Of a DNA stretch of 64,000 bases, positions 28,747 to 37,172 are shown in pieces. The position numbers were made by a program, and so were the translations under genes. The DNA comes from CAYVQF01 sp964454015 (GTDB lineage Bacteria > Myxococcota_A > Bradymonadia > UBA4248). The DNA lies in the NCBI GenBank assembly GCA_964454015.1, contig CAYVQF010000027.1:1-64000 (forward strand), read 5' to 3'. Below the pieces are notes generated by a model. It was given only the letters and a program-made list of their open reading frames with translations, did not search any database and had not been told where the DNA came from. Numbering within the stretch: position 1 is the stretch's first letter; every line of letters begins with the position of its first letter.

Positions 28747-29448
28747 TCACTGTCGCAGGACGACTTCTATGGCTTTGGGATACTTTTTCCCTTCAGAGCC
28801 ACCGTAGGCGAAGTGGACCGGGAGGGTGTCGCCCTGGTTGAAGGCCAGGAGGCGTTGGTGCAGTTCTTCGTGGGCGACGCTGACGATGTGGAAGAAGTAT
28901 TTTTGGCCGCTGATTTCTTCGATGAAGCCGAAGCCTTTGTCGGCGAAGTAGGCGACGATGGTGCCTTCGAGTCTGCTGGTGGCGTGGTGTTCGGCGTCGT
29001 GGCTTTCTTTGCGGAGGCGGCGCACGTTTTCTTCGATGTCGAAGTAGTGGAAGGAGGTGTCTTCAAAGATGCGCAGCCCCATGGCCTTGGCGGCCTGGAA
29101 GCGTCGGTCGAAGTAGAAGGTGAGGGCAGCGGCATAGGTGACGGGGATGATGCCCGTGTCGAAGTGGATGGCGCAGACTTCGATGTAGAAGCTCTTGGTG
29201 ACGACGCTGCGCCGGGCTGCTTCGAGGAGCATTTCTTGGCAACTGAACTGATCGGTCTGGGTGGTGACGTGGACGCCGAGGTGCAGGGCGGCGTGGATGC
29301 CAGCGACTTTGGAGATGGTGAAGTCGATACAGTAGCGATCACGGTAGGCGCGATCGATGTCGAGGCGGCAGCCGCTCTCGGTGAGGTGCTGCTGAAAGGC
29401 ATCGACCAAGGCGCTCGAGGTTGCCGCAAGTTTCGGCGATTCGGTCAT
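28747..29448 (-). CDS. Cold-shock-domain protein with unknown N-terminal domain
   Basis: The 233-residue protein ends with a cold-shock (OB-fold) domain: LEGTIVAYFADKGFGFIEE carries the RNP1-like KGFGFI, and QKYFFHIVSV the RNP2-like motif. Nucleic-acid binding is therefore likely. The first about 150 residues (DIDRAYRDRYCIDFTISKV, SFYIEVCAIHFDTGIIPVTYA) match no family I recognise. The GGAG ribosome-binding site and a strong promoter with a leader of about 100 nt fit cold-shock-gene architecture. It may be a stress-related RNA-binding regulator; that is inference. Confidence 0.8.
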   Translation of the reverse strand: MTESPKLAATSSALVDAFQQHLTESGCRLDIDRAYRDRYCIDFTISKVAGIHAALHLGVHVTTQTDQFSCQEMLLEAARRSVVTKSFYIEVCAIHFDTGIIPVTYAAALTFYFDRRFQAAKAMGLRIFEDTSFHYFDIEENVRRLRKESHDAEHHATSRLEGTIVAYFADKGFGFIEEISGQKYFFHIVSVAHEELHQRLLAFNQGDTLPVHFAYGGSEGKKYPKAIEVVLRQ

Positions 29449-29553
29449 GCTGGCTCCAAGTCCCAGGGTCTCGAATTAAAACGACGTCTTCGAGAGCAAG
29501 CGCGGGTCACCGTGGGTGGTGGCGTGGCGTTGTAGTCCCTTGTCTGTCGCAGC

Positions 29554-29582
29554 AGTTTAGGGGGGTGGCGTGGCAGTGTCAA
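29554..29582 (-). promoter_or_regulatory. Promoter of the cold-shock-domain gene
   Basis: Minus-strand TTGACA (29582-29577), 17-base spacer, TAAACT (29559-29554, four of six matches). The start near 29547 leaves a leader of about 100 nt. The promoter lies just after the end of the hydrogenase operon, so this gene has its own expression. Confidence 0.6.
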
Positions 29583-29629
29583 CCAGGGCAACGGGTTGAG
29601 GCGTTGGTGTGGCAGGATGCGGCCGTGCC

Positions 29630-30778
29630 TCAGATCCACTCGCAGGTGACGAGCTTTCCCTGTCGCTCCAGGAGCTGCATCAGCAGTGGGATGACGACGC
29701 GTCTGGGTTGAATGCCTTGTTGGAGGAAGGAGATGTCTTGGGCGCCCAGGTTGGGTGCCTGGCCGACCCAGAAGTCGACCCGGTCGGCCTCGAGGAGGGC
29801 GCGTGCCAGGTGACTCACGGGTGAGTCGGGTTCAAAGCGGTTCGGGTCCTGATCGAGGATGTTGAGGACCTGGTTGAGGGTGATGACCCCCTCGGTGACG
29901 AGATCGATGCCCTCGATGAAGTAGCGGGGCGGCGTAATGGCCGAGGGCAGGTGTTGATCGACCTGGAGCTGGACGCCGAGGTGGCGGGCGAGCATTTTGG
30001 CGGTGGAGGCGCCGCAGACGGCCTTGGTGCCAGGGGTGGCGAGGAAGTCGCGGATGACGCTGGCGTCATCGCTGCGCCGCATGGGGGTGCCGGTGAGAAT
30101 GGCGAGGGAGTGCCCCTGACGGGCGAGCAAGGACAGGGCGGTGACGTCGTCGCCGCGGACCTTGTTCCAGAGTCGCCGCGCTTGGTCATGGACCTCGCGG
30201 CCGAGTTGCTGCATGACGATGCCTTCGCGCAGGCGCGTCTTGAGGAAGTGGACGACCCCTGGGAGGGTCCAGCCGGTGGTGAGTCCTTGGCCCAAGCCCG
30301 CTTGGGTGACGCCATCGGAGAAGAGGAGGAGGGCCTCACCGGCTTCGAGGAAGGCGCTCGATTCGAGGACCAGTGGCTGGCCTTCGGGGAGGGCTCGTCC
30401 GGGGAGGTCGGTGACCTGGGTGCGGCTGAGGAAGACGGGGTTGGGGGCGTCGTAGGTGAGGATGGTGGCTTCGCCGTTGGTGCGGATGCGTGCGGCGATG
30501 AGGGCGGCGTAGGGGAGATCGCAGGTGCGGTTGGCGTGTACCGTGGCGGCGACGGTGCAGAAGGCTTCGCGAAAGGAGTAGTTGAGGCCCAGGAGTCGTT
30601 GGAGGCGGCTGGTGTGAAGCGTCGCCTGCAGGTTGGCCTTGATGCCGTGGCCGAGCCCGTCGGCGAGGATGACCCAGGTGCAGTCGCGGGTGCGCCAGGC
30701 GGAGACGACATCGCCACAGGCGTCTCCGGGGACTTTGGCGGAGGCTGCGGTCTCGAGATCGAAGTGCAAGTAGGCCAT
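29630..30778 (-). CDS. SpoIIE-type PP2C phosphatase of the hydrogenase operon
   Basis: The N-terminal about 200 residues form a SpoIIE/RsbU-type PP2C domain: GDACGDVVSAW, the metal-binding ADGLGHGIKAN, and LLFSDGVTQAG. The C-terminal about 180 residues (RRSDDASVIRDFL, GASTAKMLARHLGV, RYFIEGIDLVTEGVITLNQ) form an extra alpha/beta domain that I do not recognise; phosphatases of this kind are known beside sensory [FeFe] hydrogenases. It is the last gene of the rex-hyd operon, 24 bases after hydS. It probably removes phosphate from a Ser/Thr-phosphorylated regulator in response to HydS. Confidence 0.87.
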   Translation of the reverse strand: MAYLHFDLETAASAKVPGDACGDVVSAWRTRDCTWVILADGLGHGIKANLQATLHTSRLQRLLGLNYSFREAFCTVAATVHANRTCDLPYAALIAARIRTNGEATILTYDAPNPVFLSRTQVTDLPGRALPEGQPLVLESSAFLEAGEALLLFSDGVTQAGLGQGLTTGWTLPGVVHFLKTRLREGIVMQQLGREVHDQARRLWNKVRGDDVTALSLLARQGHSLAILTGTPMRRSDDASVIRDFLATPGTKAVCGASTAKMLARHLGVQLQVDQHLPSAITPPRYFIEGIDLVTEGVITLNQVLNILDQDPNRFEPDSPVSHLARALLEADRVDFWVGQAPNLGAQDISFLQQGIQPRRVVIPLLMQLLERQGKLVTCEWI

Positions 30779-30802
30779 GGCTCGGCGCTCTCCGTCGGTG
30801 GG

Positions 30803-32524
30803 TCAGCGGTCGTGATGATCGTCGGTGGCGACGGCGAGCTGGAGGAGGTTCTTGACGAGCGCTTCCCCCTGGGCGGTGCTGTCACCGAGGAAGCGCGCCA
30901 TTTGTTGGGCCATTTGGAGTTGGTGGCGGAGCAGTTCTTGGGCCTGTTGGATGGTGTGGCTGCGCAGCTCATGCAGCTTTTCTTTGTTCTGCTGGGAGTG
31001 GGTGATGTTGACGAAGATCCCGACGAACTGTTTTTCTTCGCGCAGGGCGTAGAAGATTTCGTGGCAGACCAGGTGATAGGCGTCGTGACGGGAGGTGCGC
31101 TCCACTTGGAGCGTGGTGCCGGCGGCGAGCTGCTCGAAGGGGTCTGGGTCGAAGAGGTAGGCGATTTTTTTACCCAAGACGGCGTCAGAGCAGAGGAAGA
31201 AGCGGCGGAAGGTGGGGTTCATGTGGAGAATGGTGAGGCGCTCGTCGACGATGACGATGCCGTTGGGGCTGCTCTCGATGATGCGATCGGTGCGTTTTTC
31301 GGCGAGGCGCCGCATCAAGGGGAGGCACATTTCGCGTTCGGCCATGCCGAGCAAGACGGCTCGGGCTTTGTCGATGCAGGTGGCATAGCCACAAGCGCCG
31401 CAGTTGAGCCGGTCCTCGGGGCGGGCTTTGCCCGTTTCTTCGAGGAGGCTGCGGATGGCTTCATCAGTGACGTCGTGTTGGGGCGGACGTTCGTGGCGAA
31501 AGTCGGCGTGGGTGAGGTGGGTCTCCAGGGGGGGCGCTTCTGTCGTTGTCGGCTGGCGTCGGGCGTAGTCCAAGACGGCGAGGCGACGGTCGAAGAGGGG
31601 GAGGGCGGCTGAGATGCCGGGGCCGTTGATGCAGCCATGGGGGCAGAAGAGGCCCTCCACGAGCAGATCGTGCGGGTGTTCTTGAAGGCTGTCGAGGGCG
31701 TCGCGAATTTCGGCGAAGCCCGTGACGCAGAGGTGTCGAGGTGAGAGGAGGTGCTCGTGGTGCATGCCGCTGGCTTCGACGAGGCCTCCCGGGAGGGGGA
31801 AGAGGGCTGCCGTTTGGGGGACGGGATCGTCGAAGGTTGACTCTTCGAGGGTCGCCAAGTCAACGCCTTCTTGCGCGAACCACTCTTGGACTTCGGTGAA
31901 GGTGAGGGCGGCATCGACGCTCCCCTCAGACGCTTCGGCCTCGACCTTCTTGGCGACGCAGGGGCCGATGAAGACCACCAGGAGCTCGGGGCGGCGCGCT
32001 TTTAGCCAGCGGGCGTGGCTCACCATGGGCGAGCTGACGGGGAGCAGCCATTTGGCGAGGGGGGGGCGGTAGGCGGTGACGTAGCGCACCATGGAGGGGC
32101 AAGCGGTGCAGAGCTTGGGTTGGTCGGGTGCGGTGGCGGCGAGCTGGGCGCTTTGCAGGGCGACGTGCCAGGCGCCGATGGCGGTTTCGCTGATGTGGGC
32201 GAAGCCGAGCTGGCGCAAGCCGGCAGCGAGGCGGTGGCGTTCCCAGGGCTGGAGGACGCCGGCGAAGGAGGGCGCGACGCTGGCGGCGACGGGTTGGCCG
32301 CTGCGAATGAGTTGGCGCACGAGGGCGACGTCGTTGCGGAAGTGTTTGGCCCCCTGGGGGCACTCGCGGATGCAGGTGCCGCAGGCGATGCAGAGGTCGG
32401 CGACGACCGAAGCTTGTCCGCCCTCGAGGCGAATGGCCTTGACGGGACAGAGTCGCAGACATCGATAGCAGTCGCGGCACTGGGCCTTTTCGGTATAGAC
32501 CACAGGGCGGTGTTCATCCTGCAT
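30803..32524 (-). CDS. hydS: Putative sensory [FeFe] hydrogenase with PAS domain (HydS, group C-like)
   Basis: The 573-residue protein has two [4Fe-4S] ferredoxin motifs (residues 16-55), an H-cluster domain, a further Cys-rich [4Fe-4S] domain (LNCGACGYATCIDKARA, about 374-400), a PAS domain (about 410-515) and a helical coiled-coil end. The H-cluster motifs depart from catalytic enzymes: L1 is TACPS (residues 140-144), with Ala for the proton-transfer Cys; L2 is GPCVAKKVE, with Gly for the Met of MPC; L3 is FCPHGCINGPG. These features match the sensory group C hydrogenases such as Thermotoga HydS. It lies ten bases after hydA and before a SpoIIE phosphatase, so H2 sensing is the likely role. 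Confidence 0.88.
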   Translation of the reverse strand: MQDEHRPVVYTEKAQCRDCYRCLRLCPVKAIRLEGGQASVVADLCIACGTCIRECPQGAKHFRNDVALVRQLIRSGQPVAASVAPSFAGVLQPWERHRLAAGLRQLGFAHISETAIGAWHVALQSAQLAATAPDQPKLCTACPSMVRYVTAYRPPLAKWLLPVSSPMVSHARWLKARRPELLVVFIGPCVAKKVEAEASEGSVDAALTFTEVQEWFAQEGVDLATLEESTFDDPVPQTAALFPLPGGLVEASGMHHEHLLSPRHLCVTGFAEIRDALDSLQEHPHDLLVEGLFCPHGCINGPGISAALPLFDRRLAVLDYARRQPTTTEAPPLETHLTHADFRHERPPQHDVTDEAIRSLLEETGKARPEDRLNCGACGYATCIDKARAVLLGMAEREMCLPLMRRLAEKRTDRIIESSPNGIVIVDERLTILHMNPTFRRFFLCSDAVLGKKIAYLFDPDPFEQLAAGTTLQVERTSRHDAYHLVCHEIFYALREEKQFVGIFVNITHSQQNKEKLHELRSHTIQQAQELLRHQLQMAQQMARFLGDSTAQGEALVKNLLQLAVATDDHHDR

Positions 32525-32534
32525 GGTTGAGCTC

Positions 32535-34589
32535 CTAGGGGGAACAGTGTTCGCAGCGGTGGGTTGCGGGCTCGGGCGCGGCTTGTGGTGTTTGGCTCAG
32601 CTTGCGGTCGAGGGTGGCGGTGGCGGCCTCGAAGGTGCAGTGGTGGATGACCTGGTCGGCGATGCGCACGCTAGGACCGCGGTCACACTGCTCGAAGCAG
32701 AAGGTCGCTTGTACATCGACGCGGGCGTCCAAGTCATGGTCGTGGACGTGACGAATGAGGCGGTGTAGCAAGTCTTGGGCGCCGCGGAGGTGGCAGTTGG
32801 TGCCGACGCAGACGCGCAAGTCCAAGGCGTTGTCGTTCCCTTGGCCGAGGCTGATGACCTCGTTGTCGATGCGCTTGCGGTGGTGGTAGTGGGTGTGCAG
32901 GAGTTGGTGGGCGCCCTCGCCGCCGCAGGGGCCGATTTCGTCGCGGTAGAGTTCGGCGACGATGTGGTTTTCCTGTGATTTGTGGAGTTGGAGGGTGCGG
33001 TCGGCGTCGTAGAGGGCGCGGGTGCGGCGCTGGATGTCCTCGGGGCAGTGGGTCACAGGTTGGCCGGCGCCGCCGACGCAGCCGCCAGGGCAGGCCATGA
33101 TCTCGACGAGGTCGGCCTGGACTTCGCCGCGTTCGAGCTGAGCGAGCAGGGTCTTGGCGTTGGCCAAGCCGTGGGCGATGGCCAAGCGGAGGGTGCGCTC
33201 GCCGAAGCGGATTTCGGCCTCTTTGATACCGCTGGCGCCGCGGACGGCGTTGAACTCGAGGGTCCCCTGGCGGTGGCCGCAGAGCTTCTCCCCGGCGTAG
33301 CGCAGGACGGCCTCGGAGACGCCGCCGCTGGCACCGAAGATGACACCGGCGCCGGTTTTGAAGCCCAAGGGCAGGTCGAGTGAGGCCGGCACGAGCTCAG
33401 TGAAGCGGAGGCCGGCCTGCTCGATCATGTGTGCCAACTCTTGGGTCGTGAGGACGAAGTCCACATCGGCTTGGCCCTGGTCGCGGAACTTCTCCAGGCC
33501 GGCTTCGACCTTCTTGGCAGTGCAGGGCATGATGGAGACGACGACCAGATCGGCGCGGTCGATGCCGAGCTGTTTGGGGAGGATGGTGCGCGCCACGGCG
33601 CCGAACATTTGCTGGGGCGAGCGGCAGGTGGAGAGCTGGTTCAGGATGGCCGGGTGGTGTCTCTCGGCGTAAGTGACCCAGGCCGGACAGCAGGAGGTGA
33701 ATTGGGGGAGGCGTTCCTGCTTGTCGAGGCGCGCCATGAACTCGGTGGCTTCTTCGATGACGGTGAGATCGGCGGCGAAGGCGGTGTCAAAGACCTTGGC
33801 AAAGCCGATCTGCTTGAGGGCTGCGACGATCTGGCCCATGTTCATGGTGCCCGGGGGGAGGTTGAAGGCTTCGCCGATGGCGACGCGCACGGCGGGCGCG
33901 ATCTGGGCGACGACGACTTTCTTGGGATCATCGAGGCTTTGCCACACGGCGTCGACCTGGGAGCGCGGGGTGATGGCCGCGGTGGGACAGACGGCAGCGC
34001 ATTGGCCACAGTTGACACAGTCGACGTCGCGGAGGTTTTTGCCGAAGGCGGGTACGACCTGCACTTGGTGGCCGCGGTGGGCGAAGTCCAGGGCGCCGAT
34101 GCCCTGGACCTCGTTGCACATGCGAACGCAGTCGCCGCAGAGGATGCACTTGTTGGGATCGCGCACCAGCGCTTCGGAAGAGAGGTCCAGGGCTTTGGGG
34201 TGGTGGAGGTTTTTGAAGCGGACCTGGTTGACGCCGAGGCGACGGGCCAGACTCTGGAGTTGGCAGTGGGCGCTCTTGGGACAGGTGGGACAGCTCTGCT
34301 CGTGGTTGGCCAGGAGGAGCTCGACGGCGATCTTGCGCATGGAGCGAATCTCTTGGCTGTTGGTGCGGATCTGCATGCCCGCTTCGGGGAGGGTCGAGCA
34401 GCTCGTGACCACGCCGCGTCCCTCGATGTCGACGAGGCAGAGGCGGCAGGCGCCATAGACCGAGAGGTGGGAGTGGTAACAGAAGGTGGGGATGTCGATG
34501 CCGGCTTTGCGGGCGACCTCCAGAACGTTGCGCTCTTGGTCGAAGGCGACCTCGCGACCGTCGATGATGAGGCTATGTCGTGGGTTCAT
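32535..34589 (-). CDS. hydA: [FeFe] hydrogenase catalytic subunit of the NADH/ferredoxin-linked HydABC complex
   Basis: The 684-residue subunit produces or consumes H2 at the H-cluster. Domains in order: [2Fe-2S] (FCYHSHLSVYGACRLC), His-ligated [4Fe-4S] (HEQSCPTCPKSAHC), two [4Fe-4S] (CILCGDCVRMC, CVNCGQCAAVC), then the H-cluster domain with canonical TSCCPAW (298-304), MPCTAKKVE (354-362) and MACPGGCVGGAG (498-509). A C-terminal thioredoxin-like [2Fe-2S] domain follows (VCVGTNCH, FCFEQC). This is the HydA layout of trimeric, electron-bifurcating or NAD-linked group A hydrogenases. It follows hydB by 60 bases. Maturases HydE, HydF and HydG are needed but not encoded here. Confidence 0.95.
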   Translation of the reverse strand: MNPRHSLIIDGREVAFDQERNVLEVARKAGIDIPTFCYHSHLSVYGACRLCLVDIEGRGVVTSCSTLPEAGMQIRTNSQEIRSMRKIAVELLLANHEQSCPTCPKSAHCQLQSLARRLGVNQVRFKNLHHPKALDLSSEALVRDPNKCILCGDCVRMCNEVQGIGALDFAHRGHQVQVVPAFGKNLRDVDCVNCGQCAAVCPTAAITPRSQVDAVWQSLDDPKKVVVAQIAPAVRVAIGEAFNLPPGTMNMGQIVAALKQIGFAKVFDTAFAADLTVIEEATEFMARLDKQERLPQFTSCCPAWVTYAERHHPAILNQLSTCRSPQQMFGAVARTILPKQLGIDRADLVVVSIMPCTAKKVEAGLEKFRDQGQADVDFVLTTQELAHMIEQAGLRFTELVPASLDLPLGFKTGAGVIFGASGGVSEAVLRYAGEKLCGHRQGTLEFNAVRGASGIKEAEIRFGERTLRLAIAHGLANAKTLLAQLERGEVQADLVEIMACPGGCVGGAGQPVTHCPEDIQRRTRALYDADRTLQLHKSQENHIVAELYRDEIGPCGGEGAHQLLHTHYHHRKRIDNEVISLGQGNDNALDLRVCVGTNCHLRGAQDLLHRLIRHVHDHDLDARVDVQATFCFEQCDRGPSVRIADQVIHHCTFEAATATLDRKLSQTPQAAPEPATHRCEHCSP

Positions 34590-34649
34590 GGCTCTGTCCT
34601 TGCGCCGTAGACGAAGCGGCGCGGCGATGGCGTTGAATGGGGGCGGGGA

Positions 34650-36557
34650 TCAGACACCGACGATGGCGTCGAACTTACAAGCCTCGGCGCAAGCGCCGCA
34701 GCGGATGCACAGGCCTGGATCGATGACGTGGGCTTGTCGCTTTTCGCCGTGGATGGCAGCCACGGGGCATTTGCGGATGCAGATGCCACAGCCGCGGCAG
34801 GCGACGGGGTCGATGGCGGGTACGGTCAAGGCGTGGCACTGACCGGCGGGGCAGCGTTTCTGGATCACATGTGCTTCATACTCGGCGCGGAAGTGCTCCA
34901 GCGTCGAGAGGACTGGGTTGGGGGCGGTCTTACCCAGGCCACAGAGGGAACCTTTCTTAACGGCCAGGCTGAGCTCGCTGAGGAGGTCGAGGGTCTCCAT
35001 GGTGCCGCGGCCTTCCATGATGTCGTCGAGGAGGGCGAGCATCTGCTTGGTTCCCTCGCGACAGAGGACGCATTTGCCGCAGGATTCGTTTTGGGTGAAC
35101 TGCATGAAGAAACGGGCGAGCTTGACCATGCAGCTCTTGGCGTTGACCACGACCAGACCCCCAGAGCCAATCATGGCTCCGACCTTTTGGAGGGCGTCGA
35201 AATCCAGGGGCATATCGAGGTGATCGCTGGTGAGGCAGCCTCCGGAAGGGCCACCGATCTGGACGGCCTTGAAGCCATCGGGATAGGGGCGTCCGGAGTC
35301 TGTGGTGACCCCGCCGCCGATGGCAAAGACGATCTCCCGCAGGGTCGTGCCCAGGGGCACCTCGATGAGACCGGTGTTGGCCACATGGCCGGTGAGGGCG
35401 AAGGTCTTGGTGCCCGCAGAGCTGCCATTGCCAAGCTGGCGGAAGGCCGCGGCGCCCATGGCGATGATGAGGGGCACCGTGGCGAGGGTTTCCACGTTGT
35501 TGATCACCGTGGGTTGGCCCCAGAGGCCGGACTGGGCCGGGAAGGGCGGCTTGGGCATGGGCATGCCGCGCCGTCCTTCGATACTGGACATCAGGGCGGT
35601 CTCCTCACCGCAGACGAAAGCGCCGGCGCCTTCCATGATGTGCACGATGAAGGACTTGCCCGAGCCAAAGACGTTGGGCCCCAGCAATCCGGCGGCTTCT
35701 GCGCTGGCGACGGCCGTGCGCAGCCTCTTGACGGCCAGGGGGTATTCGGCCCGGACGTAGATATAGGCCTCGTCGGCTCCGACGGCCCTGCCGGCGATCA
35801 AGAGGCCTTCGATGACACAGTGAGGGTCGCCTTCCATGACGGAGCGATCCATGAAAGCCCCGGGATCACCCTCGTCGCCGTTGCAGATGACGTATTTTTT
35901 GGCGCTCTTTTGCGCCAAAGTGAGCTGCCATTTGCGACCTGTGGGGAAGCCGCCGCCACCGCGCCCCCGCAGCCCGGCGGCGAGAATCTCCTCACAGATT
36001 GCTTCAGGTTGCAGGTGGATGAAGGCCTTGCGCGCCGACTCGTAGCCGCCGTTGGCCACGTACTCGTCGAGGCTCTCGGGATCGATGCGGCCACAAAGGG
36101 CGAGGGTCATGCGGTGCTGGCGTTGGTAGAAAGGAATGGTCGCTGGCCCATGGCAACGAGCTTTGGTGTTGGGATCGCGAAAGAGGAGGCGCTCGACGCT
36201 GCGCCCGCCGATGAGGGTCTCCGTGACGATGTCTTGGACGTCTGCAGACTTGACTTGGGTATAGAGGAGCCCGTCGGGCTCGATGGCCAGGAGCGGGCCC
36301 ATCTGGCAGAAGCCTTGGCAACCCGAGCGCGACAACCAGATCCCGCCCATGGGCGGAAGCTCTCTGCTGAGCTCGACCGTCACGCTTAGGCCGGCGGCGG
36401 CGATGGCGCGCTCGAGCTCGGCCAGAACGAGCAAAGCGTTGTTGGCGACGCATCCCGTGCCAGCGCAGACGATGACCCGGCGCTGGAAGGCGGCGGTCAT
36501 CTTGGCGAAGCTCTGCTGCATGATGGCAAAGTCATTGGCGGAACGTAGGGTCATCAT
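34650..36557 (-). CDS. hydB: HydB, NuoF-like flavin and NAD-binding subunit
   Basis: The 635-residue subunit binds FMN and NAD(H). It has an N-terminal thioredoxin-like [2Fe-2S] domain (Cys31, 36, 80, 84; CAGTGC and GCQGFCQMG), a NuoF core (GLRGRGGGGFPTGRKW, NGDEGDPGAFMDRSVMEGDPH, SLBB region), the NuoF [4Fe-4S] motif ESCGKCVLCREGT, and a C-terminal pair of [4Fe-4S] clusters (CRGCGICIRKC, CIRCGACAEAC). This is the flavin site where NADH and ferredoxin electrons meet in HydABC enzymes. The ATG overlaps the hydC stop by four bases (ATGA), so translation is coupled. Confidence 0.95.
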   Translation of the reverse strand: MMTLRSANDFAIMQQSFAKMTAAFQRRVIVCAGTGCVANNALLVLAELERAIAAAGLSVTVELSRELPPMGGIWLSRSGCQGFCQMGPLLAIEPDGLLYTQVKSADVQDIVTETLIGGRSVERLLFRDPNTKARCHGPATIPFYQRQHRMTLALCGRIDPESLDEYVANGGYESARKAFIHLQPEAICEEILAAGLRGRGGGGFPTGRKWQLTLAQKSAKKYVICNGDEGDPGAFMDRSVMEGDPHCVIEGLLIAGRAVGADEAYIYVRAEYPLAVKRLRTAVASAEAAGLLGPNVFGSGKSFIVHIMEGAGAFVCGEETALMSSIEGRRGMPMPKPPFPAQSGLWGQPTVINNVETLATVPLIIAMGAAAFRQLGNGSSAGTKTFALTGHVANTGLIEVPLGTTLREIVFAIGGGVTTDSGRPYPDGFKAVQIGGPSGGCLTSDHLDMPLDFDALQKVGAMIGSGGLVVVNAKSCMVKLARFFMQFTQNESCGKCVLCREGTKQMLALLDDIMEGRGTMETLDLLSELSLAVKKGSLCGLGKTAPNPVLSTLEHFRAEYEAHVIQKRCPAGQCHALTVPAIDPVACRGCGICIRKCPVAAIHGEKRQAHVIDPGLCIRCGACAEACKFDAIVGV

Positions 36558-37150
36558 GAGTGCACTCCTTCACCGTTGGCAGCTTGCGCGGTGGCCTCTG
36601 CTGGCGTGGTGCCGCTGGCTTCACCGGCCTGGACGGCTTTGACGATGGTGACGGCTTTGTCCGAGTTGAGTTGGCCATGCACGTCTTCGTTGACCATGAG
36701 CACGGGCGCCAGGCCGCAGGCGCCGACGCAGGAGACGCTCTCGATGGTGAAGAGCATGTCGGCCGTGTTGTCCTTCCCCGAGGGGAGGCGGAGGTGGGTG
36801 CGCAGCGCCTTGATCAGGTTCTCCGAACCCTTGACGTGGCAGGCCGTCCCATCGCAGATGCGCAGGACATACTTCCCTTTGGGCTCGAGGGCGAAGTGGG
36901 AGTAGAAAGTCGCGACGCCATAGACGCGGGCTGGGGAGATGCCGAGAGCCGTCGCGATGTAGGTCATCACCTCTTCAGGCAAGTAGCGATAGGCGCTCTG
37001 CACTTCTTGTAAAATGGGGATGATCTTGGCCGGATCGTTGGCGTGCTTTGCCAAGATATCACACACTTGGCCGAAGTGGCGCGCTGAGGATGGGGTGGGC
37101 GTAGGCGTGGCGCACGAAGGGCATCGCGCCTCCGTTGGAGTCGTCGTCAT
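36554..37150 (-). CDS. hydC: HydC, NuoE-like [2Fe-2S] subunit
   Basis: The 198-residue protein matches NuoE: ILQEVQSAYRYLPEEVMTYIA, GVATFYSHFALEPKGK, and the [2Fe-2S] ligands in CDGTACHVKG and SCVGACGLAPV. The N-terminal extension carries an additional Cys pair (CPSC). NuoE-like subunits pass electrons between the HydB flavin and other centres. It has a GAGGAG ribosome-binding site, begins 22 bases after rex and overlaps hydB. Confidence 0.95.
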   Translation of the reverse strand: MTTTPTEARCPSCATPTPTPSSARHFGQVCDILAKHANDPAKIIPILQEVQSAYRYLPEEVMTYIATALGISPARVYGVATFYSHFALEPKGKYVLRICDGTACHVKGSENLIKALRTHLRLPSGKDNTADMLFTIESVSCVGACGLAPVLMVNEDVHGQLNSDKAVTIVKAVQAGEASGTTPAEATAQAANGEGVHS

Positions 37151-37172
37151 GTCGAGCTCTCCTCGTCGAGAA

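Noticed and set aside
29951..31612. Long plus-strand open frame opposite the SpoIIE and hydS genes
   Set aside because: Acidic Gly/Val-rich translation typical of antisense GC-rich DNA; the minus strand encodes recognised proteins. The same applies to the plus-strand frame 34728-36389 opposite hydB.
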